This document shows, one piece after another, positions 34,359 to 43,111 of a stretch of DNA of 64,000 nucleotides. Made by a program: the position numbers and the translations under genes. Origin of the DNA: Flavobacterium sp. KJJ (GTDB lineage: Bacteria; Bacteroidota; Bacteroidia; Flavobacteriales; Flavobacteriaceae); contig NZ_JARP01000002.1 in assembly GCF_000708595.2 (NCBI RefSeq), positions 434,001-498,000 of the forward strand, written 5' to 3'. The notes under the pieces are model-generated. The model did no database searches, had not been told where the DNA came from, and was given only the letters and a program-made list of their open reading frames with translations. The number at the start of each line of letters is the position of its first letter. The stretch's first letter is position 1.

Positions 34359-34907
34359 TTATGAAATGTTATAAGAAGCTAATAATTCTTGGTATTCTGG
34401 AGAGCTTCTGCGTCTTACAGATTCGCTTCTTACCAATTCTTGAAGTTTCATTACGCCATCAACAATTTGTTCTGGTCTTGGCGGGCATCCAGGTACGTAA
34501 ACGTCAACCGGAATTACTTTGTCAATTCCTTGTAAAACGGAATAAGTATCGAAAATTCCTCCTGACGATGCACAGGCTCCAACTGCAATTACCCAGCGAG
34601 GTTCAGACATTTGTTCGTAAACTTGTCTTAAAATAGGTGCCATTTTTTTAGAAATAGTTCCCATTACCATTAACATATCAGCCTGACGAGGAGAAAAACT
34701 CACACGCTCAGAACCAAATCGTGCTAAATCATAATGTGAAGCCATAGTCGCCATGAATTCGATACCACAGCATGAAGTGGCAAAAGGCAATGGCCATAAT
34801 GAATTGGCTCTTGCTAAACCTACAACATCATTTAGTTTTGTAGCGAAGAAACCTTCTCCTACAACTCCTTCTGGCGGTGCAACCATATTTACATTTGAAT
34901 CGCTCAT
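34359..34907 (-). CDS. nuoB: NADH-quinone oxidoreductase subunit B
   Basis: This 182-residue subunit holds the terminal cluster N2, which reduces quinone. The tandem cysteines (ATSCCGIEFMATM) and the later ones (GACASSGGIFDTY, VPGCPPRPEQIVDG) are all present. NuoB is the most conserved part of the complex and this copy shows nothing unusual. Upstream, towards nuoA, lie two direct 14-nt repeats and a CCCGA palindrome. Confidence 0.98.
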   Translation of the reverse strand: MSDSNVNMVAPPEGVVGEGFFATKLNDVVGLARANSLWPLPFATSCCGIEFMATMASHYDLARFGSERVSFSPRQADMLMVMGTISKKMAPILRQVYEQMSEPRWVIAVGACASSGGIFDTYSVLQGIDKVIPVDVYVPGCPPRPEQIVDGVMKLQELVRSESVRRRSSPEYQELLASYNIS

Positions 34908-34914
34908 TTTATTT

Positions 34915-34942
34915 CAGATTTTAGATTTCAGATTTTAGATTT
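34915..34942. repeat. Tandem 14-nt repeat
   Basis: Two exact copies of CAGATTTTAGATTT lie head to tail directly upstream of nuoB. Related TTTAGATTT strings occur in several other gaps of this window, near 32390 and 51570. Confidence 0.75.
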
Positions 34943-35004
34943 GTGTAAATCATATAAATCAAAATCAATTTATTATCATTAAATCTTTTAATTTGAGAAA
35001 TCTA

Positions 35005-35020
35005 TCCCGAGACTTCGGGA
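35005..35020. repeat. Dispersed palindrome TCCCGAGACTTCGGGA
   Basis: A 16-nt interrupted palindrome in the nuoA-nuoB gap, followed by CTGAGAT. The copy at 50562-50577 has the reverse-complement loop and the same CTGAGAT flank, and the two copies at 32364 and 32506 differ by one loop base. This makes it a small dispersed family. Confidence 0.8.
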
Positions 35021-35037
35021 CTGAGATCTAAAATTTC

Positions 35038-35403
35038 TTATTCCCAGTCTAATGCTTTCTTTTTGATGATATAGAAAAAACCAACCAAAAGAAGCGCCAT
35101 GAAAACAATCATCTTTAACATTCCTTCAATTCCTAATTCTTTGAAGTTTACTGCCCAAGGATAAAGGAAAATTACCTCTACATCAAACAATACGAACAAA
35201 ATTGCAACTAGGAAATATTTTACTGAAAAAGGAATACGAGCATTACCAACAGATTCGATACCGCACTCGAAGTTTTTGTCTTTAACTTCTGAGGTTCTTT
35301 TTGGTCCTAATTTTCCAGAAATAATGATTGTTCCTACCACAAAACCAACAGCCAAAATGAACTGCATTAAAATAGGAATGTAACTGTATTGATCAGATTG
35401 CAT
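35038..35403 (-). CDS. nuoA: NADH-quinone oxidoreductase subunit A
   Basis: This is a membrane subunit of 121 residues with three spans and the conserved loop FECGIESVGNARIPFSVKYF with its Cys, then LFDVEVIFLYPWAV. The frame is open to 35451, but only through a TTG. The ATG at 35403 (MQSDQYSYIPILMQF) is chosen because the promoter at 35436-35466 would start transcription inside the longer form. It is the first gene of the nuo operon. Confidence 0.96.
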   Translation of the reverse strand: MQSDQYSYIPILMQFILAVGFVVGTIIISGKLGPKRTSEVKDKNFECGIESVGNARIPFSVKYFLVAILFVLFDVEVIFLYPWAVNFKELGIEGMLKMIVFMALLLVGFFYIIKKKALDWE

Positions 35404-35435
35404 AAACTTAGGTTTTTTACTTAAAGAATAAGCCA

Positions 35436-35466
35436 CAAAGATAACTTTCAACTCTGTAAATCACAA
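35436..35466 (-). promoter_or_regulatory. Promoter of the nuo operon
   Basis: On the minus strand TTG (35466-35464) is followed after 20 nt by TATCTTTG (35443-35436). Transcription would begin near 35429, about 26 nt before the nuoA ATG at 35403. Confidence 0.65.
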
Positions 35467-35573
35467 GCTAAAAAATGATTTAAGTGAACTCTAAAACGGC
35501 GTTTACATCTAATTTTTATTGATTATAAATAAGATGAAGGATTTTTAATATATTTTTAAGAAATGAACAAAAA

Positions 35574-35603
35574 AAAACGTTTCGAAATAAATCGAAACGT
35601 TTT
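35574..35603 (-). terminator. Rho-independent terminator of the cold-shock gene
   Basis: The perfect 12-nt arms AAAACGTTTCGA / TCGAAACGTTTT have a 6-nt loop and are followed by T residues on the minus strand, about 45 nt after the stop codon at 35647. Confidence 0.85.
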
Positions 35604-35646
35604 TAAAACCATTCAGAGGCAAAAAAAATAAATTGCTATATTTTTC

Positions 35647-35841
35647 TTAGATTACTGCTACTTTAGCAGCAACTTTCCCTTTTCTTCCTTCTTCTTCTTC
35701 ATAGCTTACACGGTCACCTTCGCGTAATTCTTCCGCGTTAATTCCTGAAGCGTGAACGAAGATATCTTTTCCTGTTTCTTCGTCTGTAATGAATCCATAA
35801 CCTTTAGATTCATTGAAAAATTTTACTGTACCTGTACGCAT
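35647..35841 (-). CDS. Cold-shock-domain protein (CspA family)
   Basis: This 64-residue single-domain RNA chaperone has both nucleic-acid-binding motifs, KGYGFI (RNP1-like) and DIFVHASGI (RNP2-like), within FFNESKGYGFITDEETGKDI. The acidic run SYEEEEGRKGK is typical of flavobacterial versions. It is monocistronic with its own promoter and terminator, upstream of and in line with the nuo operon. Its leader is only about 25 nt if the -7 box at 35871-35878 is right, unlike the long leader of E. coli cspA. Confidence 0.95.
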   Translation of the reverse strand: MRTGTVKFFNESKGYGFITDEETGKDIFVHASGINAEELREGDRVSYEEEEGRKGKVAAKVAVI

Positions 35842-35870
35842 TGTAATTGTAATAATAATTTATAATGTAG

Positions 35871-35878
35871 CAAATGTA
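35871..35878 (-). promoter_or_regulatory. -7 box of the cold-shock gene
   Basis: The minus strand reads TACATTTG, an exact TAnnTTTG. A TTG lies 22 nt upstream as a possible -33 element. The rest of the 321-bp gap 35842-36162 holds only the aspS terminator, and the middle portion shows no feature. Confidence 0.55.
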
Positions 35879-36107
35879 ACATATAAATTCATACAAAAGA
35901 CAATAAGCTGTTAATTTTTTGTAAAAATTATTGATTCACAGTGTTTTCGCTATTTATATTGCATCAAATATCATATGATGCTGCCTAAAATAACGAATAA
36001 TTAATGATACTTCAAACATAGATTGAAGTCAAATCTTTGTAATAAATGGACTACTTTATGATAAATGCCATTTTTTGCTATTTTTTTAATTTTTACTTCA
36101 AAATAAA

Positions 36108-36137
36108 AAAACTGCCACTAAAAAAAGTGGCAGTTTT
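36108..36137 (-). terminator. Rho-independent terminator of aspS
   Basis: The 12-nt arms AAAACTGCCACT / AGTGGCAGTTTT with a 6-nt A-rich loop are followed by seven T on the minus strand, 25 nt after the aspS stop. Confidence 0.9.
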
Positions 36138-36162
36138 GTATGTATTTATAAAATTGTACTAA

Positions 36163-37914
36163 TTAATTTAAATCCAATTTAATTGAAAGTTCTTTTAATT
36201 GAGAATCATCAATTGCAGCTGGCGCGTCGATCATTACATCACGTCCAGAATTGTTTTTAGGGAATGCAATAAAATCTCTAATAGTTTCCTGACCTCCTAA
36301 AATAGCTACTAATCTATCCAGACCAAAAGCTAATCCACCGTGAGGCGGTGCTCCAAATTGAAAAGCGTCCATTAAGAAACCAAATTGTGCTTTTGCTTCT
36401 TCTTCGGTAAAACCTAAATATTTGAACATTAATTGCTGCGTTGCCTTATCGTGAATACGAATAGATCCTCCGCCAATTTCATTTCCGTTTAAAACCATAT
36501 CATAGGCATTTGCACGTACTTTTCCTGGTTCTGTTTCTAACAAAGCCATATCTTCTGGTTTTGGAGATGTAAACGGGTGGTGCATCGCGTGGTAACGACC
36601 ACTTTCTTCATCAAGCTCCAATAATGGGAAATCTACAACCCATAATGGTGCAAATTCTTCTGGTTTGCGCAATCCTAATCGAGTCGCTAATTCCATTCGA
36701 AGCGCAGAAAGCTGTGCACGCGTTTTATTTGCTGGACCAGAAAGCACAAAAATCATGTCTCCAGGATTTGCTTCTGTTGCTTTTGCCCATTTTGCCAAAT
36801 CATCTTGATCGTAGAATTTATCTACAGATGATTTAATCGTTCCGTCATCATTATATTTTGCATACACCATTCCAGACGCACCAACTTGAGGGCGTTTTAC
36901 CCAGTCAATTAAACCGTCAATTTCTTTACGAGTATAATTTCCGGCTCCGGGAACGGCAATTCCCACAACTAATTCTGCAGCATTAAAAACTGGAAAATCT
37001 TTATGTTGTGCAAATTCGTTCAACTCACCAAACTTCATTCCGAAACGAATGTCTGGTTTGTCATTTCCGTATGTTTTCATGGCATAATCATAGGTAATTC
37101 TTGGGAATTTCTCTACTTCAATACCTTTAATTTCTTTAAGTAAGTGTCTTGTCAGACCTTCAAAAACATTCAAAATGTCTTCTTGTTCTACAAACGCCAT
37201 TTCGCAGTCGATTTGTGTAAATTCAGGCTGACGGTCTGCACGTAGATCTTCATCACGGAAACATTTCACGATTTGAAAATATTTATCCATGCCACCTACC
37301 ATCAGCAATTGTTTGAAAGTTTGAGGAGATTGTGGCAAAGCATAAAACTGACCTTCGTTCATACGGCTTGGTACAACGAAATCTCTCGCTCCTTCTGGAG
37401 TCGATTTGATTAAGTAAGGAGTTTCCACTTCACAGAAATCTAAATCAGATAAATATTTACGAACTTCCATCGCTACTTTGTGACGGAAAAGCAAACTGTT
37501 TTTTACAGGATTTCTTCTGATGTCCAAATAACGATATTTCATTCGGATATCTTCACCGCCATCTGTTTCATCTTCTATAGTAAATGGAGGAGTTAAAGCT
37601 GCATTTAAAATAGTCAATTCAGTAACTAAAATTTCGATTTCACCAGTCGGAATGTTTTTGTTTTTTGCTTCTCGCTCAATAACAGTTCCCTTTACCTGAA
37701 TTACAAATTCTCTTCCAAGAGTTTTAGCCAGTTCAAAAACAGTTTTATCAGTACGGCTTTCGTCGAAAATAAGCTGTGTTATTCCGTAACGGTCGCGCAA
37801 ATCAACCCAGTTCATAAATCCTTTATCGCGTGATTTTTGTACCCAACCCGCTAGTGTAACTTCGGTATTAATATTTGAGGCGTTTAATTCGCCGCAATTA
37901 TGACTTCTATACAT
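36163..37914 (-). CDS. aspS: Aspartyl-tRNA synthetase
   Basis: This 583-residue class II synthetase has an N-terminal anticodon-binding OB fold ([20 protein letters not shown]), class II motif 1 near FCEVETPYL, motif 2 ([20 protein letters not shown]) and motif 3 ([16 protein letters not shown]). A bacterial GAD insertion lies in the middle. The frame is open to 37947 through TTG. The ATG at 37914 ([11 protein letters not shown]) fits the family start and the -7 box at 37933-37940. The bacterial-type N-terminus suggests a standard discriminating or non-discriminating enzyme; GatCAB is not visible here. Confidence 0.98.
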   Translation of the reverse strand: MYRSHNCGELNASNINTEVTLAGWVQKSRDKGFMNWVDLRDRYGITQLIFDESRTDKTVFELAKTLGREFVIQVKGTVIEREAKNKNIPTGEIEILVTELTILNAALTPPFTIEDETDGGEDIRMKYRYLDIRRNPVKNSLLFRHKVAMEVRKYLSDLDFCEVETPYLIKSTPEGARDFVVPSRMNEGQFYALPQSPQTFKQLLMVGGMDKYFQIVKCFRDEDLRADRQPEFTQIDCEMAFVEQEDILNVFEGLTRHLLKEIKGIEVEKFPRITYDYAMKTYGNDKPDIRFGMKFGELNEFAQHKDFPVFNAAELVVGIAVPGAGNYTRKEIDGLIDWVKRPQVGASGMVYAKYNDDGTIKSSVDKFYDQDDLAKWAKATEANPGDMIFVLSGPANKTRAQLSALRMELATRLGLRKPEEFAPLWVVDFPLLELDEESGRYHAMHHPFTSPKPEDMALLETEPGKVRANAYDMVLNGNEIGGGSIRIHDKATQQLMFKYLGFTEEEAKAQFGFLMDAFQFGAPPHGGLAFGLDRLVAILGGQETIRDFIAFPKNNSGRDVMIDAPAAIDDSQLKELSIKLDLN

Positions 37915-37932
37915 GATCAAAATTTTAGACTG

Positions 37933-37940
37933 CAAAAGTA
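37933..37940 (-). promoter_or_regulatory. -7 box of aspS
   Basis: The minus strand reads TACTTTTG, matching TAnnTTTG, 19 nt before the ATG at 37914. No good -33 box was found. Confidence 0.45.
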
Positions 37941-38035
37941 AACACAAAATTCAAATTAATATAGTAAAGTGATAACTTGATGTGTGTTAATTTTAAATAT
38001 TTTGTTAATTGTTAATTTCAAGACAGTTATTTCTT

Positions 38036-38043
38036 TAGATTTG
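38036..38043 (+). promoter_or_regulatory. -7 box of the TlpA-like gene
   Basis: TAGATTTG matches TAnnTTTG and lies 28 nt before the ATG at 38072. The nearest TTG is 24 nt upstream, slightly beyond the usual spacing. Confidence 0.45.
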
Positions 38044-38071
38044 AAGTACTAAAAACAAACTTTAAAGATCT

Positions 38072-39070
38072 ATGAAGAAACTTTTTATTGCCGGTTTAGT
38101 GCTTTTCAGCACTTTGAATGTTATTGGACAATCTAAAAAATATGTCACTTTTGAAGCTAATATTGCCAATAGAAATGGCGACGTAATAAAGATTATCAAT
38201 AACGGAAAAATAATAAAGACGATTACCGTTAATGAAAAAGGTATTTTTAAAGATACTCTAGTGGTTGATGGAGGAAGAAGCAGGTTATCTGATGGAGTAG
38301 AAACAACAGAATTATTTTTGAAAAACGGCGACGACCTAAAACTAAAAATGGACGCTAAGCAATTTGATGAATCTATTGTTTACAGCGGTAAGGGAAGTTT
38401 AGAAAACAATATTTTGGCGCAACGTATTTTAGCCGATGAAAAACTCTATGATAACAGCGTTTTAACTTTAGATGATGCCGCATTTAATAAACTAATAGAA
38501 GCTAAAAAAACTGCTGATTTAGCTCGATTAAAAAATAAAAAACTAGATCCTGAATTTGTAAAAATCGAAACAGAAAATGGAGTAAATGCTGTTGCTGAAA
38601 TTTCTGAATATCGCCAGCAGGCGCAGCAAATGGCAAAATTAAATAATTCTCCTTCTCCAGATTTTGATTATGAAAATCATAAAGGTGGAAAAACTAAACT
38701 TTCTGACCTAAAAGGAAAATACGTTTATATTGATCTTTGGGCTACTTGGTGTGGACCTTGCAGGGCTGAAATTCCTTATCTGCAAAAAATTGAAGAAAAA
38801 TATCACGGAAAAAATATTGAGTTTGTAAGTGTTTCTATAGATGCATTAAAAGATCATGACAAATGGCAAAAATTTGTAAATGATAAACAATTAGGCGGAA
38901 TTCAGTTATTTTCTGATAATGAGTGGAAATCTGCTTTTGTAACCAGTTATAATGTAACAGGAATTCCTAGATTTATTTTGATTGATCCTAAAGGTAATGT
39001 ATTGGAGGCTAATGCTTCTAGACCTTCTTCTCCTGAGCTTCAGGTACAATTAGATACATTATTAAAGTAA
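38072..39070 (+). CDS. TlpA-like exported thioredoxin-fold oxidoreductase
   Basis: This 332-residue protein has the signal peptide MKKLFIAGLVLFSTLNVIGQ. An N-terminal domain of about 180 residues resembles the DUF4369-type partner domain of Bacteroidetes TlpA proteins (strand-rich, then helical). The C-terminal AhpC/TSA-thioredoxin domain has the redox pair C227 and C230 in WATWCGPCRAEIPYLQ and the cis-Pro in VTGIPRFILIDP. It probably reduces or isomerises disulfides of envelope proteins. It is monocistronic, with a terminator downstream. Confidence 0.93.
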   Translation: MKKLFIAGLVLFSTLNVIGQSKKYVTFEANIANRNGDVIKIINNGKIIKTITVNEKGIFKDTLVVDGGRSRLSDGVETTELFLKNGDDLKLKMDAKQFDESIVYSGKGSLENNILAQRILADEKLYDNSVLTLDDAAFNKLIEAKKTADLARLKNKKLDPEFVKIETENGVNAVAEISEYRQQAQQMAKLNNSPSPDFDYENHKGGKTKLSDLKGKYVYIDLWATWCGPCRAEIPYLQKIEEKYHGKNIEFVSVSIDALKDHDKWQKFVNDKQLGGIQLFSDNEWKSAFVTSYNVTGIPRFILIDPKGNVLEANASRPSSPELQVQLDTLLK

Positions 39071-39126
39071 TTTAGTATAAAATTTATAACGATATAGTAA
39101 TTTTAGATTTTCTCTAAAACACCAGT

Positions 39127-39152
39127 AAAACCAGTGCTTGAGCGCTGGTTTT
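39127..39152 (+). terminator. Rho-independent terminator of the TlpA-like gene
   Basis: The stem AAAACCAGTGC / GCGCTGGTTTT (with one G-T pair) and a 4-nt loop is followed by a run of eight T. Confidence 0.85.
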
Positions 39153-39216
39153 TTTTGTTTTCACTGATTTCCAATGTTAAGTTTTTATTCAATGTTACCA
39201 AATTGTTAAGTAAAAG

Positions 39217-39247
39217 TTTGTTTAATGTAAACATTTAATTATATTTG
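39217..39247 (+). promoter_or_regulatory. Consensus promoter of the YwqK-like gene
   Basis: TTTG (39217-39220) is followed after 19 nt by TATATTTG (39240-39247), a full match to the flavobacterial consensus. Transcription would begin near 39254, leaving a leader of about 26 nt before the ATG at 39280. Confidence 0.75.
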
Positions 39248-39279
39248 ATAACGATTTGATAACATTAAAACCCAAAAAT

Positions 39280-39627
39280 ATGAAAAAGTGTGTAATTTTA
39301 GTTGCAATATTGTTCTCTGGAATTTTAGTTGCACAAGAGACAAAACCTGAGTTAGAAGCTGTTGGAAACACAGTAAAAGCTACTTATTATTATGAGAATG
39401 GTAATATCCAGCAACAAGGTTTTTTTAAGGACGGTAAGTTAGATGGCGTTTGGGTATCATATGATGAAAAAGGAAATAAAGTGGCAGTAGGAGAGTATAC
39501 AAATGGTTTGAAAACTGGGAAATGGGTATTTTTTAACGAAAAAAATCTTTGTGAGGTTGCTTACGATAACAGCAAAATCAGTTCAGTTAAAAATTTACAA
39601 AAAAATGCTTTAGCTAATAGAAACTAA
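39280..39627 (+). CDS. Small exported YwqK/MORN-repeat protein
   Basis: This 115-residue protein has a signal peptide ending ILVAQ. Two MORN-like units follow: YYYENGNIQQQGFFKDGKLD and YDEKGNKVAVGEYTNGLKTG, each closing with a GxW aromatic. Databases often name such proteins YwqK-family antitoxins, but no toxin is next to it and flavobacterial genomes hold many of them. The function is unknown. The frame is open to a TTG at 39256, but the promoter places the ATG at 39280 as the start. It has a strong consensus promoter and its own terminator, so it is probably well expressed. Confidence 0.85.
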   Translation: MKKCVILVAILFSGILVAQETKPELEAVGNTVKATYYYENGNIQQQGFFKDGKLDGVWVSYDEKGNKVAVGEYTNGLKTGKWVFFNEKNLCEVAYDNSKISSVKNLQKNALANRN

Positions 39628-39646
39628 GAAATTTAAAATAAATACT

Positions 39647-39668
39647 AAACCGCTTTAATTAGCGGTTT
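39647..39668 (+). terminator. Rho-independent terminator overlapping the end of the convergent PepSY gene
   Basis: The arms AAACCGCT / AGCGGTTT around a 6-nt loop are followed by nine T. The right arm and T-run encode the last lysines of the convergent gene that ends at 39655. Confidence 0.85.
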
Positions 39669-40782
39669 TTTTTTGCTTTTTATTTTTAGATTTTTTTCTT
39701 CTACCATACCAAATTACAAAGCCTGTAACCGGCAAAGCGCTTGCAAGTAAGCTTGCTGTAAAAGCAATAATTTTTCCAGGTAAATCTAAAATTTGTCCTG
39801 TATGAATTCCGTAATTCATTTCGACAACCTGCAAGCCTAAACTTTTTTTATGATAAGGAGCGCTCTTAATTAATTTTCCGTCAAGCGGATGAAAATAGTA
39901 ATTGCTTTGATGATCGAATCGCAGCGTGTGCGGATATGCACCTGTATTAATTATATCGCCTTTTTGATGCGGAAAAGTAACAAAATACATTTCTGATTCT
40001 GGCTGAAATTTCATTGTTTTAACAAAAGCAAGGTCAACAGCATTTAGAGTGTTAGCTTTAAACTTTGTAGTGTCAATTATGGGCGCTTTTGTTTCTAGAG
40101 CTTTATCTCCTCCAAAATTGAAAGTTTTATAAATGCCGTCGCCAACCCATTCATAAGTAAAAGTTAAACCTGTAATTGCAATAATTGCAGCGATAATAGA
40201 AATATAAAATCCTGAGGCATTGTGCCAATCGTAATTTATACGACGCCATTTGGCAGACCATTTTACTGAAAAACTTCTTTTAATATCGCTTTTTCGTTTA
40301 GGCCACCATTGTATAATTCCCGAAATCAATAAAATAATGAAGATTATAGTAGCACCGCCAACAAGATGTTTGCCAATATAATCAGGCAGAAGTAAATACA
40401 AATGGATATATTCAACAATAATAAAAAAATCGGTTTCCGGATTTTCAGATTTTAGATATTTTCCGGTATATGGATTGAAATATAGGTATAGATTTTCGTT
40501 ACCTGAATACGTATAAACAATTGCAGAACGGTTTCTTCCATAATACGAAACCATGCTTGCTTTGTTTTTCGGAACAATTTCTTTTGCTCTTTCCTGCAGA
40601 GCAGAAGGCATTAAAAAAGGTTTATTATGATCTTCAACAAAACGCCATTCTTTTCTGGTAATATCTTTTATCTCATCATGAAAACAAAATATACATCCTG
40701 TAATACTTACAATAAAAACAATAAGACCGGAAATTAATCCCAGCCATTTATGTATAAAACGTACTTGTTTTTTGAATCCCAT
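39655..40782 (-). CDS. PepSY-associated membrane protein (iron-uptake reductase-like)
   Basis: This membrane protein has about four spans and a large periplasmic loop carrying PepSY-type sequence (ENLYLYFNPYTGKYLKSEN, FDHQSNYYFHPLDGKLI). Spans include FIHKWLGLISGLIVFIVSIT and LVGGATIIFIILLISGIIQW. Conserved membrane histidines (HKW, HIYLYLLL, YDWHNASGFY, GIHTGQILDLPG) suit haem binding, as proposed for PepSY_TM proteins that reduce ferric siderophores. The frame is open to 40827 only through a TTG. The ATG at 40782 gives 375 residues. It is the last gene of the receptor-PepSY cluster. Confidence 0.85.
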   Translation of the reverse strand: MGFKKQVRFIHKWLGLISGLIVFIVSITGCIFCFHDEIKDITRKEWRFVEDHNKPFLMPSALQERAKEIVPKNKASMVSYYGRNRSAIVYTYSGNENLYLYFNPYTGKYLKSENPETDFFIIVEYIHLYLLLPDYIGKHLVGGATIIFIILLISGIIQWWPKRKSDIKRSFSVKWSAKWRRINYDWHNASGFYISIIAAIIAITGLTFTYEWVGDGIYKTFNFGGDKALETKAPIIDTTKFKANTLNAVDLAFVKTMKFQPESEMYFVTFPHQKGDIINTGAYPHTLRFDHQSNYYFHPLDGKLIKSAPYHKKSLGLQVVEMNYGIHTGQILDLPGKIIAFTASLLASALPVTGFVIWYGRRKKSKNKKQKKTAN

Positions 40783-40828
40783 TTTTAATAAAAGCGTAAA
40801 AGTATGCGCTAAATCAATTGGGGACAAG

Positions 40829-42397
40829 TTATTTTAGTTTTTTTTCAGAAACAATTACTTTTTTAGCTTTTAAAGAATAAGCGACATAAAGTGACGCTGA
40901 AGCAAGAAGTATCCAAAAAACATCAATAAAGAAAACTTGAATTTTATTTTGCATAAAGGAATTCCAAAACCAATTTCCAGAAACAATTCCGTTTGCAATC
41001 GGAATTAAAAATCCTAAAATACTTCCTGAAATCAGGCAAAATTTATTGGTGAAAGCATCATTCTTTTTGATAATAAAAAAGACTGTCAGCACTAACCATC
41101 CTCCAAAATAAAGCAAAAACAAATTAGATTGACTTAACGGATGAAATAGTTTAGTTCCGATAAAAGCAAGCGCTGTAATAGGATACATACTCAAACAAAT
41201 TGCCAAATAAATACGAACAACTGTGGCGTTGAAACGTCTTTTCTTTTCAGGCAGATTATTTTTTTGTCTCGCGACAAGCCAGATCATCACACCAGAAATA
41301 ATAACAAAACAAGTTATTATTCCTAAAATAAAACTCACGATTTTTAGAGCGTAGCCTCCATAATCACCAAAATGAATTCTGTACAAAACATTTTTTACTA
41401 TATCTAAGTAATTATTTTGTGTAATTGGGTTTTTCGTAGCAATTTCTTTTCCGTCAGAAATGCGATACACTACTTTTCCAATTCCTGTAAATTTTTTGTG
41501 ACTTGGCATTTCACCTTCCACCAAAACATGCATGTTTGCATCACCATAGTTTTGAATAAAAACGCGAGTAATTTCAATATCTGACCAATTACTTTTTGCT
41601 TTTGCAACCAATTGATCGATATTAAAAGGAGTGACTAATTTTTTGTTTTCAAATTTGTAATCAGGATCTGTATATTCTAATTCTTTGTAAAGTTTATCCT
41701 GATCGCCTTTATATAATGCCATTACTGCAGGAGCTACAATCAAGAGTTTGATCATAAAAAATGCTCCGGTTACTGCATAAACAAACTGAAATGGCAAACC
41801 AATCATTCCTAATGCAGTGTGTGCATCTGTCCACAATATTTTTAATTTTTCCTTAGGCCGGAAAACATAAAAATTAGAAACAATTTTTTTCCAATGCAAT
41901 AAAAGCCCGGTTACGATCGCAAACAAGAAAAATAAAGCGGTAAAACCAGAAAGATAATATCCAACAGGATAAGGAATCTGCGCTAAGAAATGCAGACGAT
42001 ATAAAAATTCACCCAGCGAATAAGATTCTTCGTAAGTATATGATTTAAAAGTTTTAGTGTCAAGATAAAAAAATGTTCCTTCTTTTTGTTTGGCTGGAGC
42101 CAAAGTATCTTTGGTGCCTTGTAAATAAATGGCAACTCTTCTTTCGTTGCTAGGTTTAGAAATGGTAAGGTTTCTTCCGTGTAAAATATATTCTTTGTCA
42201 AGCTTTTTTAATGCCGTGCTGTAGTCGAGCTGCATTTCTTTAGTTGGAGCAACAGATTCATTTCTTTCCCAATTGATGATTTCATCTCTAAAAAAAGAAA
42301 AAGATCCTGCAAAGAAAATTACAAAAAGAACCACACTAATGACAATCCCGCTGACAGTGTGTGTATGAAAATAAATATTATAATTACGATTACTCAT
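40829..42397 (-). CDS. PepSY_TM-family membrane protein, long form
   Basis: This 522-residue protein starts HTHTVSGIVISVVLFVIFFA, with paired histidines before the first span as in other PepSY_TM reductase-like proteins. PepSY segments lie in two periplasmic loops (YFDTKTFKSYTYEESYSLGE-like and VVYRISDGKEIATKNPITQN). LHFGDYGGYALKIVSFILGI gives another histidine-bearing helix. Extra C-terminal spans (ICLSMYPITALAFIGTKLFH and on) make it longer than its neighbour. The two PepSY genes are 1-50 nt apart and probably act together in moving electrons to ferric iron. Confidence 0.85.
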   Translation of the reverse strand: MSNRNYNIYFHTHTVSGIVISVVLFVIFFAGSFSFFRDEIINWERNESVAPTKEMQLDYSTALKKLDKEYILHGRNLTISKPSNERRVAIYLQGTKDTLAPAKQKEGTFFYLDTKTFKSYTYEESYSLGEFLYRLHFLAQIPYPVGYYLSGFTALFFLFAIVTGLLLHWKKIVSNFYVFRPKEKLKILWTDAHTALGMIGLPFQFVYAVTGAFFMIKLLIVAPAVMALYKGDQDKLYKELEYTDPDYKFENKKLVTPFNIDQLVAKAKSNWSDIEITRVFIQNYGDANMHVLVEGEMPSHKKFTGIGKVVYRISDGKEIATKNPITQNNYLDIVKNVLYRIHFGDYGGYALKIVSFILGIITCFVIISGVMIWLVARQKNNLPEKKRRFNATVVRIYLAICLSMYPITALAFIGTKLFHPLSQSNLFLLYFGGWLVLTVFFIIKKNDAFTNKFCLISGSILGFLIPIANGIVSGNWFWNSFMQNKIQVFFIDVFWILLASASLYVAYSLKAKKVIVSEKKLK

Positions 42398-42398
42398 G

Positions 42399-42698
42399 TT
42401 ATTGCGCAGGATTATAGGTTTGACCTAGATAAATTAGAAAAGAAAAAAGTAATGAAATAAGGATATAAATACCCCAAATTTTCCATCCGCTTTTTGCTAA
42501 GAAGGCTATAATCATTAATGCTACCCAAAGAATAAAACCGGTAAAAGCCATTGTCATAAGAACGTCTGCACGGTTAAACCAAGCCGCTAGAGCCAGGTGA
42601 AAAGTAACTGAAACAAAATAACCCCCTAAAATAGCAGCTGTTATTTTGGCAAATCGTTGCCATTTAGATTGGGTTAGATATTTTGGATTTGCTGGCAT
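42399..42698 (-). CDS. Small three-span membrane protein, unknown function
   Basis: These 99 residues contain three hydrophobic spans: ITAAILGGYFVSVTFHLALA, LMTMAFTGFILWVALMIIAF and IYILISLLFSFLIYLGQ. The one histidine lies within the first span. No family name is recognised with confidence, although DUF3649-like iron-cluster proteins have this size and place. The stop codon is 1 nt from the PepSY start, so it belongs to the same operon. Confidence 0.75.
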   Translation of the reverse strand: MPANPKYLTQSKWQRFAKITAAILGGYFVSVTFHLALAAWFNRADVLMTMAFTGFILWVALMIIAFLAKSGWKIWGIYILISLLFSFLIYLGQTYNPAQ

Positions 42699-42716
42699 AT
42701 AGTGGTTAGGAATAGT

Positions 42717-43049
42717 TTAGTAGTAATAAAATTCTAATAATGCTACGATCACAAAAAGCAATAAAATAGCTTTGCTGTTTACTTTTTTTAGTGGAGTTAA
42801 AATGACAATTAAACTTCCAATCATCATAAGCTGAATAAAAAACATCAAAGTGCCACAGCACAAAGACTTAGTAAAAAGCCATAAACTGTAAGCCAATAAT
42901 AAAAGTGCTAATCCTGTAATTTTAGTTTGCTTTGGATTTTTCTTCATCCATTTTTCAAATCCTAAATCATAAGATAACGCAGCTCTTTTTGATGTATAGT
43001 ACAACGTATAAAAAGCTAAAAAAACGATAAGACTGGCTGTTGTAATCAT
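42717..43049 (-). CDS. Small membrane protein, unknown function
   Basis: These 110 residues contain about four spans (TTASLIVFLAFYTLYYTSKR, ITGLALLLLAYSLWLFTKSL, GTLMFFIQLMMIGSLIVIL, AILLLFVIVALLEFYYY) and a CC pair in the second loop. It resembles the DUF3325-type proteins of siderophore clusters, but the match is by size and context only. It lies between the receptor and the 99-residue protein and is separated from the receptor by a terminator hairpin. Confidence 0.72.
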   Translation of the reverse strand: MITTASLIVFLAFYTLYYTSKRAALSYDLGFEKWMKKNPKQTKITGLALLLLAYSLWLFTKSLCCGTLMFFIQLMMIGSLIVILTPLKKVNSKAILLLFVIVALLEFYYY

Positions 43050-43063
43050 AATTTTAAAATTTT

Positions 43064-43099
43064 AAAAATACCTTTCTGGTTCAATAGAAAGGTATTTTT
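43064..43099 (-). terminator. Hairpin terminator after the TonB receptor gene
   Basis: The perfect 14-nt arms around TACCTTTCT / AGAAAGGTA with an 8-nt loop are followed by Ts on the minus strand. It lies 12 nt after the receptor stop codon and before the four membrane-protein genes, so the receptor should be made in excess over them. Confidence 0.85.
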
Positions 43100-43111
43100 T
43101 ATATGTTTTTA

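Noticed and set aside
39280..39627. YwqK-type protein as the antitoxin of a toxin-antitoxin system
   Set aside because: It has a signal peptide and no toxin-like neighbour. The antitoxin label of the family is a database habit and is not supported here.
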